Of a DNA stretch of 64,000 bases, positions 51,165 to 58,985 are shown one piece after another. The stretch covers positions 120,508 to 184,507 of the forward strand of contig NZ_BNAS01000008.1 in the NCBI RefSeq assembly GCF_014653785.1, in the 5' to 3' direction. The DNA comes from Promicromonospora soli. GTDB lineage: Bacteria; Actinomycetota; Actinomycetes; Actinomycetales; Cellulomonadaceae. Position 1 is the first letter of the stretch, and each line of letters starts with the position of its first letter. The notes under the pieces were generated by a model. The model searched no databases. It saw only the letters and a program-made list of their open reading frames with translations, and was not told where the DNA came from. The position numbers and the translations under genes were made by a program.

Positions 51165-53111
51165 TCAGGTGTGCCGGAGCCAGACCCGCATCGCCCCGGG
51201 CTCGCGGTTGGCCCAGAGGTGGTAGGGCACCAGCGCGACCTCCGTCGTCGTCGACGAGGCCGGCGGGTCGGGCGGGCCTGTCCGGTCCGCGTCCGGGTAC
51301 GGGTCGTCCGACGGCGCAGGCCGCCGGCTCACGTGTGCGGTCAGGGCATGTTCCAGGAGGGGTCCGGGCGCGACGCCGGAGGACGGGGCGCCGACCGCGT
51401 GGACCACGACGTCGTCAACCGGGACGGGGGAGTCAACCTGTTCGAGGCAGTGCACCACCGGGCCGCGCACCGCGGCGACGGCGCCGCGGGTGGCGTCGAC
51501 CGCCGGGTGCGAGGCGACGAGGCGGGGGCGCATCGGCAGGTCGAGCACCACCTCCTGGCCGGGCCGCCAAGCCCGGGTCAGGTGCAGCCATCCCGCCGTC
51601 GGCTCGGCCGCGGACGGCTCGCCGTCGACCGTGACCCGCGGCGCCGTCGCCCACCCGGGGATCCGGACCGTCAGCGTCGCGGGCGCCGCGCGCGCGTCCA
51701 GGACGCGGACGGTCAGGCGCCCGTCCCAGGGGTAGTCGGTGGCGACGTCGACGGACAGGGCGGCCGAGCGCACCCTGCAGGCGGTGAGGATGGCGAGCGT
51801 CAGGCCGTCCGGGGTCTCGAGGGCCACGTGGTCCTGGAGCTGGCTGACCCAGCGGGTAGCGTTCGGCGGGCAGCACGCGCAGCCGAACCAGCTGCGGCGC
51901 AGGGGCTCGGCCGGGTCCGCCGGGCGGCCGTCGGTGTGGTCGGGCCGCCGCTGCAGCGGGTTGTCGTAGAAGAACCGCGTGCCGTCGAGCGAGACCCCGG
52001 CGGCGAACCCGTTGTAGAGGACGCGCTCGACCTGGTCGAGCACCGCGGCGCTCCCGGTGGCCACGAACAGCCGCCAGCCCCACTGCATGGTGCCGATCGC
52101 GGCGCACGTCTCGGCGTAGGCGCGCTCGGACGGCAGCTCGTACCGGTCGCCGAAGGCCTCGTCCGAATGCCGCGAGCCGATGCCACCCGTGACGTACGAC
52201 TTGGTGCGGACCATGTCGTCCCACAGTGCGAGCAGGTGGTCGAGCCGGGCCGTGTCGCCGCGTTCGACGGCGACGTCGGTCGCGCCCGCGGCCAGGTAGA
52301 CCATGCGTACGGCGTGCCCCGTCACGCTGTCGAGGTCCCGCAGCGGCGCGTGGTCCGCGTAGTAGGCGGGGCCGAACGGCGCGCCGGCGAAGAGTCCGGA
52401 GCCGCGGCGCTCGACGAAGAGCTCGGCCTGGCGCAGGTAGGGCTCGTGCCCCGTCTCGCGGTACAGCTCGACCAGGGCCGCCTCGATCTGGGGGTGGCCG
52501 CAGTACTCCGGGCGCCCGTCGTCCCCGAACCGGTCCACCACGAGGTCCGCGAAGCGGCGGGCGACCGTGAGGAGCCGGTGGTCGCCGAGCTGGCGCGCGG
52601 CGGCCAGGGCGGCCTGGACGAGGTGGCCCAGGTTGTAGAGCTCGTGGCCGGTCGCCAGGTCCGCCCACGGCTGGCCGGGCGCGCCGGCACCCTGGTGGTA
52701 CGACGACAGGTAGCCGTCCTCGGCCTGCGCGGCCGTGAGGAGAGCTACCGCCTCCTCGTAGAAGGCGCGCACCACGGTCGGCTCTTTCGCCGTCTCGGTG
52801 CGCGCCATCTCGTACGCGGCCGCCTCGAGCGTCTTGTAGGCGTCGGTGTCGGCGAACGGGTAGCTGCCGCGGAACGGGGCGCCGGTCGCGTGCGCGATGC
52901 GACGGAAGTTGTCCAGGACGCCGGAGGCCCGTACCTGGCCGACGGCGTGGGGCAGGGTCGCGTCGGTGTTGCGCCGCTGCCACCCGCCGAGCAGGCCGTC
53001 GGTGAGGGCGACGCGGTCAGCACCCAGCGGGCGGCCGAGGGGGCCGGCGGCGCGGGCGGCGGGCGGGCGGACTGCGCCCTGCGGCGCGCCTGTCGTCGTG
53101 TCGGATGGCAT
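51165..53111 (-). CDS. GH127 beta-L-arabinofuranosidase (HypBA1-like)
   Basis: A 648-residue DUF1680 enzyme close in size and active-site layout to Bifidobacterium longum HypBA1, which releases L-arabinofuranose from beta-1,2-linked arabinose chains on hydroxyproline. The zinc site is complete: Glu334 and Cys336 in YAETCAAIG, Cys413 and Cys414 in GCACCPPNATRW. The Glu-to-first-Cys spacing of 79 equals that of HypBA1 (E338, C417). YVTGGIGSRHSDEAFGDRYE is another family segment. No signal peptide, hence cytoplasmic. The ATG at 53109-53111 follows a GGAGG-containing leader. It heads the operon and diverges from the GntR gene of the hydroxyproline pathway. Confidence 0.92.
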   Translation of the reverse strand: MPSDTTTGAPQGAVRPPAARAAGPLGRPLGADRVALTDGLLGGWQRRNTDATLPHAVGQVRASGVLDNFRRIAHATGAPFRGSYPFADTDAYKTLEAAAYEMARTETAKEPTVVRAFYEEAVALLTAAQAEDGYLSSYHQGAGAPGQPWADLATGHELYNLGHLVQAALAAARQLGDHRLLTVARRFADLVVDRFGDDGRPEYCGHPQIEAALVELYRETGHEPYLRQAELFVERRGSGLFAGAPFGPAYYADHAPLRDLDSVTGHAVRMVYLAAGATDVAVERGDTARLDHLLALWDDMVRTKSYVTGGIGSRHSDEAFGDRYELPSERAYAETCAAIGTMQWGWRLFVATGSAAVLDQVERVLYNGFAAGVSLDGTRFFYDNPLQRRPDHTDGRPADPAEPLRRSWFGCACCPPNATRWVSQLQDHVALETPDGLTLAILTACRVRSAALSVDVATDYPWDGRLTVRVLDARAAPATLTVRIPGWATAPRVTVDGEPSAAEPTAGWLHLTRAWRPGQEVVLDLPMRPRLVASHPAVDATRGAVAAVRGPVVHCLEQVDSPVPVDDVVVHAVGAPSSGVAPGPLLEHALTAHVSRRPAPSDDPYPDADRTGPPDPPASSTTTEVALVPYHLWANREPGAMRVWLRHT

Positions 53112-53281
53112 CGTCCCCCGCCTCCAAGATGTCGGCCTACGGTATGTGATGCGTGATATGTTACTGATGGAGACCGACGGTGTCGATGGGGTGAATGTAA
53201 ACGTCAAGTTTCTGCGGAACCAGGCCATTTTCGGCCCTCAGGCGCCCGCGCTGACGGCCCGCTCGGGTACTCTCAGGCGCA

Positions 53282-53310
53282 TTGACGATGGGATTCCCGT
53301 CGCGTGTAAT
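53282..53310 (+). promoter_or_regulatory. Promoter of the hydroxyproline catabolic operon
   Basis: TTGACG (53282-53287), a 17-nt spacer and TGTAAT (53305-53310) form the best sigma-70-like promoter of the 237-bp divergent gap 53112-53348; an overlapping TAATAT is an alternative -10. A short symmetric GTAATATTCTAC (53306-53317) covers the -10 and could be the GntR operator. The part nearer the GH127 gene has another AT-rich patch (53142-53168) that probably holds the opposite promoter. Confidence 0.5.
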
Positions 53311-53348
53311 ATTCTACTAGCGTTGCCTGAGGATCCCAGGAGAGCACC

Positions 53349-54029
53349 ATGAGCGCAGCATCACCGACCCCGTCGGTCCGTCGACTCCCGCCGGTCGCAA
53401 GCTTGCGTGAGCAGGTTCACCGCGCCCTCGTGGCGGCGATCGTCGCGGGCGAGCTGGAGCCCGGCGAGCTCGTCTCGGTGCCGACGCTCGCCGCCCGGTT
53501 CGACGTCTCCGCGACACCCGTGCGCGAGGCCGTGCTCGACCTGGAGCGCCGAGGATTCCTCGAGGCGGTGCGGAACAAGGGATTCCGCGTCACCCGCGTG
53601 AGCGACCAGACGCTGCGGCACGTCGCCGCCGTCCGGCTGGTGATCGAGCCCGTCTGGATGGAACGCCTGGCCAAGTCGTTCCCTGTCGGGCAGCTGCAGG
53701 AGTTCCGGGCGCTCGCCGACGAGATCGTCGAGAGCGCGCGCACCGGGGACCTGATCGCGTACCTGCAGGCGGACCAGGCGTTCCACCTGAGGCTGATGGG
53801 GCTGCTGGGCAACCCCGTGGCCAGCGAGATCGTGGCCGACCTGCGGGACCGGGCGCGCCTGCTCGGCCTGTCGACCATGGTCGCCAGCGGCACGCTGGCC
53901 AGCTCCGCGCAGGAGCACCACGAGCTGCTGGACCTGCTCGCGGCCGGCGATGGCCCGGGCGCCAAGGCCCTCATGGAGCGGCACATCGGGCACTCGCTGG
54001 GCACGTGGGCGGGCAAGCCGGAGGACTGA
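53349..54029 (+). CDS. GntR-family (FadR/FCD type) regulator of the hydroxyproline locus
   Basis: A 226-residue regulator. The winged helix contains VSVPTLAARFDVSATPVREA and VLDLERRGFLEAVRNKGFRV. The FCD domain (about 95-215) has the metal-binding pattern: Asp and His in ADQAFHLRLM, His in SAQEHHELL and His in ERHIGHSL. Such proteins sense small carboxylates or amino acids. The ATG at 53349 follows AGGAGAG. It is the first gene of the plus-strand operon and diverges from the glycopeptide-uptake operon, so one regulator could coordinate uptake and breakdown, with hydroxyproline or an intermediate as ligand. Confidence 0.88.
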   Translation: MSAASPTPSVRRLPPVASLREQVHRALVAAIVAGELEPGELVSVPTLAARFDVSATPVREAVLDLERRGFLEAVRNKGFRVTRVSDQTLRHVAAVRLVIEPVWMERLAKSFPVGQLQEFRALADEIVESARTGDLIAYLQADQAFHLRLMGLLGNPVASEIVADLRDRARLLGLSTMVASGTLASSAQEHHELLDLLAAGDGPGAKALMERHIGHSLGTWAGKPED

Positions 54030-54088
54030 GCGCCTCGACCGCCGGAAGGGCCGAAGAGGATCGACGAGGACCGAGCGAGGGGGTGGAT

Positions 54089-55288
54089 GTGGCAGCGGAC
54101 GTCGTGATCGTCGGCGCCGGGATCGTGGGCGCCGCGTGCGCACGATCCCTTGCCCGGGCGGGGGCACGCGTGATCGTGCTCGACCGCGGGGCGGCGGCCG
54201 CCGCCACCAGCGCGCACGGCGAGGGGAACCTGCTCGTCTCCGACAAGGGGCCCGGGCCGGAGCTGGAGCTCGCCCAGGAGTCGCTGCGCCGGTGGGCCGC
54301 GCTCGCCGAGGAGCTGCCGGACGAGCTCGGGCCGCAGTTCCCGTCGATCGAGCACGAGGCCAAGGGCGGCCTGGTCGTGGTGGCCTCCGAGAGCGGCCTC
54401 GACGGGTTGCGCCGGTTCGCCGGCACGCAGCGGGCGGCCGGCGTCGAGGCGCTCGAGGTGACCGCAGGAGAGGCGCGCGAGCTCGAGCCGGACCTGGCCC
54501 CCGGCGTCCTGGGCGGGGTGCACTACCCCCAGGACGCCCAGGTGCAGCCGGTCGCGGCGGCCGAGGCGCTGCTCGCCTCCGCGCGCCGGGCCGGCGCCGT
54601 CGTCCGCACGGGTGTGGAGGTGACCGGCGCGCTCCAGGGCGCAAACGGCCGCCTGACCGGCGTCTCCACGACCCAGGGCGACTTTCCCGCCGGCGCCGTG
54701 GTCGTCGCGGCCGGACCGTGGTCGGCGGAGGTCGCGGAGCGGCTCGGCTCCCGGATCCCGGTGCTGCCGCGCCGCGGGATGGTGCTGGTCACCACCCCGA
54801 TGCCGCAGCGGATCCGGCACAAGGTCTACGACGGCGACTACTTCGCGGCCACCCAGTCCGCGGGCGCCGAGCTGCAGACGTCGGCCGTGATCGAGTCGAC
54901 GCGGGGCGGGACCGTGCTGATCGGGTCGAGCCGCGAGCAGGTGGGGTTCGACGACCGCCTGCGCGCCGAGGTGCTCGCCCAGATGGCACGGCGGGCCATC
55001 GCCGTCTTCCCGTTCCTGGCGGAGACCAACGTCATGCGCTCGTACCTCGGCTTCCGGCCGTACGTGCCCGACCACCTGCCGGTGATCGGCCCAGACCCGG
55101 ACCGGGACGGGCTGTGGTTCGCGACCGGTCACGAGGGTGCGGGCGTGGGCCTGGCCCCCGCGACGGGGGACCTGCTCGCCGCCGTGATGCTGGGGCTCGA
55201 GGCGGCGGTGGAGCCAGCGCCGTACGCCGTCGGCCGGCCGACGCTGCGCGGGCACGCACCTGGTCCGATCGGGGAGGCACGATTATGA
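54089..55288 (+). CDS. FAD-dependent oxidoreductase, D-hydroxyproline dehydrogenase subunit (DAO type)
   Basis: A protein of about 399 residues of the D-amino acid/sarcosine oxidase fold. The FAD motif VVIVGAGIVGAACARSLARA is at the N-terminus, and the C-terminal FAD contact FATGHEGAGVGLAPATGDLL near residues 345-364. It would oxidise cis-4-hydroxy-D-proline to pyrroline-4-hydroxy-2-carboxylate together with the next two proteins, as in the heterotrimeric dehydrogenases of pseudomonads. GTG at 54089 is taken as the start for its GAGG 8 nt upstream; GTG at 54083 is possible. Its stop overlaps the ferredoxin-like gene (ATGA). Confidence 0.85.
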   Translation: MAADVVIVGAGIVGAACARSLARAGARVIVLDRGAAAAATSAHGEGNLLVSDKGPGPELELAQESLRRWAALAEELPDELGPQFPSIEHEAKGGLVVVASESGLDGLRRFAGTQRAAGVEALEVTAGEARELEPDLAPGVLGGVHYPQDAQVQPVAAAEALLASARRAGAVVRTGVEVTGALQGANGRLTGVSTTQGDFPAGAVVVAAGPWSAEVAERLGSRIPVLPRRGMVLVTTPMPQRIRHKVYDGDYFAATQSAGAELQTSAVIESTRGGTVLIGSSREQVGFDDRLRAEVLAQMARRAIAVFPFLAETNVMRSYLGFRPYVPDHLPVIGPDPDRDGLWFATGHEGAGVGLAPATGDLLAAVMLGLEAAVEPAPYAVGRPTLRGHAPGPIGEARL

Positions 55289-55602
55289 CGTCCCGCCGGA
55301 TGCCCGTGGACCGGGACCCCGTCGAGCCGGGCCCCGACCGCCCGCTGACGATCCTGGTCGACGGCGAGCCCGTCGCCGGGACAGTCGGGCAGACGATCGC
55401 GGGCGTGCTCCTGGCCGCCGGGCGGCGCGAATGGCGCACGACGAGCGCGGGCGGCGCGCCGCGCGGCGTGTTCTGTGGGATCGGCGTGTGCTTCGACTGC
55501 CTCGTCGACGTCAACGGCCTGCGTGACGTGCGGGCCTGCCTGCGGCGCGCGCGGGACGGCGACGTCGTCGTGCGCCAGGGTGAGCCGGAGGTCGTCGCAT
55601 GA
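55285..55602 (+). CDS. (2Fe-2S)-binding subunit of D-hydroxyproline dehydrogenase
   Basis: A 105-residue protein with four cysteines in plant-ferredoxin-like spacing: Cys64, Cys69 and Cys72 in GVFCGIGVCFDC, and Cys85 in LRDVRAC. Small subunits of this type link the two flavoproteins of hydroxyproline, proline, octopine or nopaline dehydrogenases. It overlaps both neighbours by 4 nt (ATGA on each side), so the three subunits are translated together, as expected of a complex. Confidence 0.88.
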   Translation: MTSRRMPVDRDPVEPGPDRPLTILVDGEPVAGTVGQTIAGVLLAAGRREWRTTSAGGAPRGVFCGIGVCFDCLVDVNGLRDVRACLRRARDGDVVVRQGEPEVVA

Positions 55603-57029
55603 GGCACGTGGTCGTCGTCGGTGCGGGCCCGGCGGGGCTCGCCGCCGCCCGGGCGGCCGTGGAGGCCGGGGCACGGGTCACGCTGCTCGACGCCGGGGAC
55701 GGGCTCGGCGGCCAGTACTGGCGGCACCTGCCGGACACACGGCCGGCAGGCCGTGAGCACGTGCTGCACCACAGGTGGGAGACGTTCCGCGAGCTGGGCG
55801 ACGCCCTGCGGGCGCACCCGGCCGTGACGGTGGTCCCGTCGGCGCAGGTGTGGTCGCTCGAACGGCCGGGCGGCGGCGTCCGCCTCAACGTGCTGGTGGG
55901 GGAGCCCGACGGCGTCGGCCGGGATGCCCTGGCGCTGGAGCCCGATGCCCTGGTCCTTGCCACCGGAGCCCACGACCGGACCCTCCCGTTCCCGGGCTGG
56001 CAGCTTCCCGGGGTCTACTCGGCCGGGGCGGCGCAGGCGCTGGCCAAGGGCGAGCGGGTCGCGGTCGGACGCCGAGTGGTGGTCGCCGGGGCCGGACCCT
56101 TCCTGCTGCCCGTCGCGTCCTCGCTGCTGCAGACCGGAGCCACCGTCGTCGGCGTGCACGAGGCGGGCCGGATCGGCACTCTCGCGCGCGGCTGGCTGAA
56201 CCGGCCCTGGGAGCTGGCCGGCGCCGCCGGCAAGGCGGGTGAGCTGGCCGGATACATCGCCGAGCTGATCCGCCACCGCGTGCCGTGGCGGCCCGGCGAG
56301 GCCGTGGTGGCCGCGCACGGCGACGGGCAGGTCGAGTCGGTGACCGTCGCGCGCCTGAACGAGCGGTGGGCGCCGATCCCCGGGACCGAACGCCAGGTCG
56401 AGGCCGACGCGGTGTGCGTGAGCCACGGCTTCACGCCCCGCCTCGAGCTGGCGGTCGCCGCCGGCTGCGCGCTCACGCCGAGCCGGTTCGTGATGGTCGA
56501 CGACGCGCAGGCGACGTCCGTCCCGGGCGTCTGGGCCGCCGGCGAGATCACCGGCATCGCCGGGGCCGACGCCGCGCTCGCCGAGGGCACCGTCGCGGGC
56601 ACCGCGGCGGCCGGAGGCGACACCCGGACGGCCACCGCTCGCGCCGCCGGCCGCGCGGTGTCCCGGGCCCGCGCCTTCGCGGCACGCATCGAGTCCGCCC
56701 ACGGCGTGCGCGGCGGCTGGGTGAGCTGGCTGCGCGACGACACCGTCGTCTGCCGCTGCGAGGAGACCACCTACGGCCGGGTGCGCGAGGTCGTCGAGCT
56801 GACCGGATCGCACGAGACCCGCTCCGTGAAGCTCACGAGCCGCGCCGGCCTCGGCCCGTGCCAGGCCCGCATGTGCGGGAGGACACTTGAAGAGCTCCTG
56901 GGCGACACGGCGCCCCCGGGCGTCGACCGCCGGCCCCTCGTGGTCCCGGTCCGGCTCGGCGACCTCGCATCCTTGCCCTCGTCCCACCCGCACCCCACAG
57001 CGTCCCACCCCACAGGAGACCAGACATGA
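55599..57029 (+). CDS. NAD(P)/FAD oxidoreductase, large D-hydroxyproline dehydrogenase subunit
   Basis: A 476-residue flavoprotein. The FAD motif VVVVGAGPAGLAAARAAVEA is at residues 4-23 and a second dinucleotide motif VVVAGAGPFLLPVASSLLQ near residue 165. The C-terminus carries a BFD-like [2Fe-2S] cluster site: Cys385 and Cys387 in VVCRCEET, Cys421 and Cys426 in GPCQARMCG. This architecture is that of the alpha subunit in hydroxyproline and opine dehydrogenases. It overlaps the genes on both sides. The last 40 residues are Pro/His-rich and probably disordered. Confidence 0.87.
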   Translation: MRHVVVVGAGPAGLAAARAAVEAGARVTLLDAGDGLGGQYWRHLPDTRPAGREHVLHHRWETFRELGDALRAHPAVTVVPSAQVWSLERPGGGVRLNVLVGEPDGVGRDALALEPDALVLATGAHDRTLPFPGWQLPGVYSAGAAQALAKGERVAVGRRVVVAGAGPFLLPVASSLLQTGATVVGVHEAGRIGTLARGWLNRPWELAGAAGKAGELAGYIAELIRHRVPWRPGEAVVAAHGDGQVESVTVARLNERWAPIPGTERQVEADAVCVSHGFTPRLELAVAAGCALTPSRFVMVDDAQATSVPGVWAAGEITGIAGADAALAEGTVAGTAAAGGDTRTATARAAGRAVSRARAFAARIESAHGVRGGWVSWLRDDTVVCRCEETTYGRVREVVELTGSHETRSVKLTSRAGLGPCQARMCGRTLEELLGDTAPPGVDRRPLVVPVRLGDLASLPSSHPHPTASHPTGDQT

Positions 57030-57943
57030 ACCAGCGCTTCGACCTCGGCGGAGTGATCGTCGCTACCACCCTCGCCTTCAAGCCGGACGAGTCCGCGCCC
57101 GCCGGCCTCGCCGTCGACCACGAGCGGTTCGCCGCGCACTGCGACTTCCTGATCGAGAACGGCTGCCGCGGGGTGGGGCCGAACGGCTCGCTGGGCGAGT
57201 ACTCGTCGCTCACCGACGACGAGCGCCGCACAGTGGTCCGGACGGCCGTGGAAGCGGTCGGGGACCGCGGGCTGGTCGTCGCGGGGGTGCACGGCGTCGG
57301 CTGGCACCAGGCCAGGTACTGGGCCGAGCTCGCGGCCGAGGACGGGGCGGACGCCGTCCTGCTCCTGCCCCCGACCATCTACCGCGCCAACCGGTCCGAG
57401 GTGATCGAGCACTACACGCGCGTCAACGAGGTCGGCATCCCGATCATGATCTACAACAACCCGATCGACACGAAGGTCGACCTGACCCCCGGCATCCTGG
57501 CCGAGCTGGCCCAGCTGGAGAACGTCGTGGCCGTGAAGGAGTTCTCCGGCGACGTGCGACGCGTCCTGGAGATCAAGGAGCTGGCCCCCGACCTGGACGT
57601 CATCGCCGGCGCCGACGACCTGCTGTTCGAGTCGCTCGTGTCCGGCGCGACCGGCTGGTTCGCCGGCTACCCCAACGCGTTCCCGCGCGAGGCCGTCGAG
57701 ATCTACACCCTGGTCACCGACGGCAAGATCGCCGAAGCGCGCGAGCTCTACCGCCACCTCGTGCCAGCCTTCCGCTGGGACTCGCGGACCGAGTTCGTCC
57801 AGGCGATCAAGCTCTCGATCGACATGGCCGGGCAGAGCTACGGTGGGCCGACCCGCCCGCCGCGCGGGCCGCTCAGCGCAGAGCACGAGGCGCAGGTGCG
57901 CAAGGACACCGAGGCAGCGCTCAGCTACATCGCGTCGCGCTGA
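57026..57943 (+). CDS. 1-pyrroline-4-hydroxy-2-carboxylate deaminase (DapA family)
   Basis: A 305-residue dihydrodipicolinate synthase-family enzyme. The Schiff-base Lys171 is in VVAVKEFSGDVRR and Tyr143 in IMIYNNPIDTKVDL. PNGSLGEYSSLTDDERRTVV matches the substrate-binding loop of this branch. It would convert pyrroline-4-hydroxy-2-carboxylate to KGSA and ammonia. Assignment over other DapA relatives rests on position between D-hydroxyproline dehydrogenase and hydroxyproline epimerase. Its ATG overlaps the preceding stop (ATGA). Confidence 0.87.
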   Translation: MNQRFDLGGVIVATTLAFKPDESAPAGLAVDHERFAAHCDFLIENGCRGVGPNGSLGEYSSLTDDERRTVVRTAVEAVGDRGLVVAGVHGVGWHQARYWAELAAEDGADAVLLLPPTIYRANRSEVIEHYTRVNEVGIPIMIYNNPIDTKVDLTPGILAELAQLENVVAVKEFSGDVRRVLEIKELAPDLDVIAGADDLLFESLVSGATGWFAGYPNAFPREAVEIYTLVTDGKIAEARELYRHLVPAFRWDSRTEFVQAIKLSIDMAGQSYGGPTRPPRGPLSAEHEAQVRKDTEAALSYIASR

Positions 57944-57954
57944 AGGGAGGCACC

Positions 57955-58956
57955 ATGCGCACGAGCAGGACGATCACCGCCGTCGACTCGCACACGGAGG
58001 GCATGCCCACCCGCGTCATCACCGGCGGTGTCGGGCCGATACCCGGCGACACGATGAACGACCGGCGGCTCTACTTCATGGAGCACATGGACGAGCTGCG
58101 GCAGCTCCTCATGAACGAGCCGCGGGGACACGGCGCGATGAGCGGCGCCATCCTGCAGCCGCCCGCGCGGCCCGACTGCGACTGGGGCGTCGTCTACATC
58201 GAGGTGTCCGGCTGCCTGCCCATGTGCGGGCACGGCACCATCGGCGTGGCGACCGTCCTGGTCGAGACGGGCATGGTCGACGTCGTCGAGCCCGTGACCG
58301 AGATCCGGCTCGACACGCCCGCCGGGCTCGTCGTCGCGAAGGTAGCCGTCAGCGACGGCCACGCCGACGCCGTGACCATCGAGAACGTGCCCAGCTTCGT
58401 CACCGCCCTCGACCAGAAGGTCGAGGTGCCCGGCTACGGCACCGTCCCGTACTCGATGGCGTTCGGCGGCAACTTCTACGCGCTCGTCGACCTGGACGAC
58501 CTCAAGCTCCCCTTCGACCGGGCCCACCAGCAGGACCTGCTCGCGGCCGGGCTGGCGATCATGGACGCGATCAACACGACGGCGCGGCCGAAGCACCCGC
58601 TGCTGGACGGCGTCGAGGGGTGTCACCACGTCGAGCTGATCGCCCCCGGCTCGGACGCCCGGCACTCCCGCCACGCGATGGCCATCTGGCCCGGCTGGTT
58701 CGACCGCTCGCCGTGCGGCACCGGGACGTCGGCCCGCATGGCCGAGCTGTGGGCCCGCGGCGAGCTCGCCCTGGGCGCCGACTTCGTCAACGAGTCGTTC
58801 ATCGGCAGCCGGTTCGTCGGCCGCCTGGTCTCCGAGACCACGGTGGCCGGCCTGCCCGCCGTCGTGCCGACGATCACGGGCCGCGCCTGGCTGACCGGGA
58901 CCGCCAACTACCTGCTCGACCCCAGCGACCCGTTCCCCACGGGCTTCGTCTTCTGA
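57955..58956 (+). CDS. 4-hydroxyproline 2-epimerase
   Basis: A 333-residue proline racemase-family protein. Both catalytic cysteines are present, Cys91 in GCLPMCGHGTIG and Cys254 in SPCGTGTSARMA, so it is a racemase/epimerase and not a trans-3-hydroxyproline dehydratase, which has Thr at the second site. It inverts trans-4-hydroxy-L-proline to cis-4-hydroxy-D-proline, the first step of the pathway. The N-terminus AVDSHTEGMPTRVITGGVG is typical. The ATG at 57955 follows AAGGGAGG. A pure proline racemase role is less likely given the neighbouring deaminase and KGSA dehydrogenase. Confidence 0.9.
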   Translation: MRTSRTITAVDSHTEGMPTRVITGGVGPIPGDTMNDRRLYFMEHMDELRQLLMNEPRGHGAMSGAILQPPARPDCDWGVVYIEVSGCLPMCGHGTIGVATVLVETGMVDVVEPVTEIRLDTPAGLVVAKVAVSDGHADAVTIENVPSFVTALDQKVEVPGYGTVPYSMAFGGNFYALVDLDDLKLPFDRAHQQDLLAAGLAIMDAINTTARPKHPLLDGVEGCHHVELIAPGSDARHSRHAMAIWPGWFDRSPCGTGTSARMAELWARGELALGADFVNESFIGSRFVGRLVSETTVAGLPAVVPTITGRAWLTGTANYLLDPSDPFPTGFVF

Positions 58957-58985
58957 CCTGCCATTTCTTCATGAGGAGCCGATCC

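Noticed and set aside
54005..54088. Longer start of the DAO-type hydroxyproline dehydrogenase subunit at 54005
   Set aside because: The extra N-terminal residues overlap the GntR gene and precede the conserved FAD motif with no family similarity. A ribosome-binding site fits the GTG at 54089.
57955..58956. Proline racemase-family gene as trans-3-hydroxyproline dehydratase
   Set aside because: Both catalytic cysteines are present (Cys91 and Cys254); the dehydratases have Thr at the second position.
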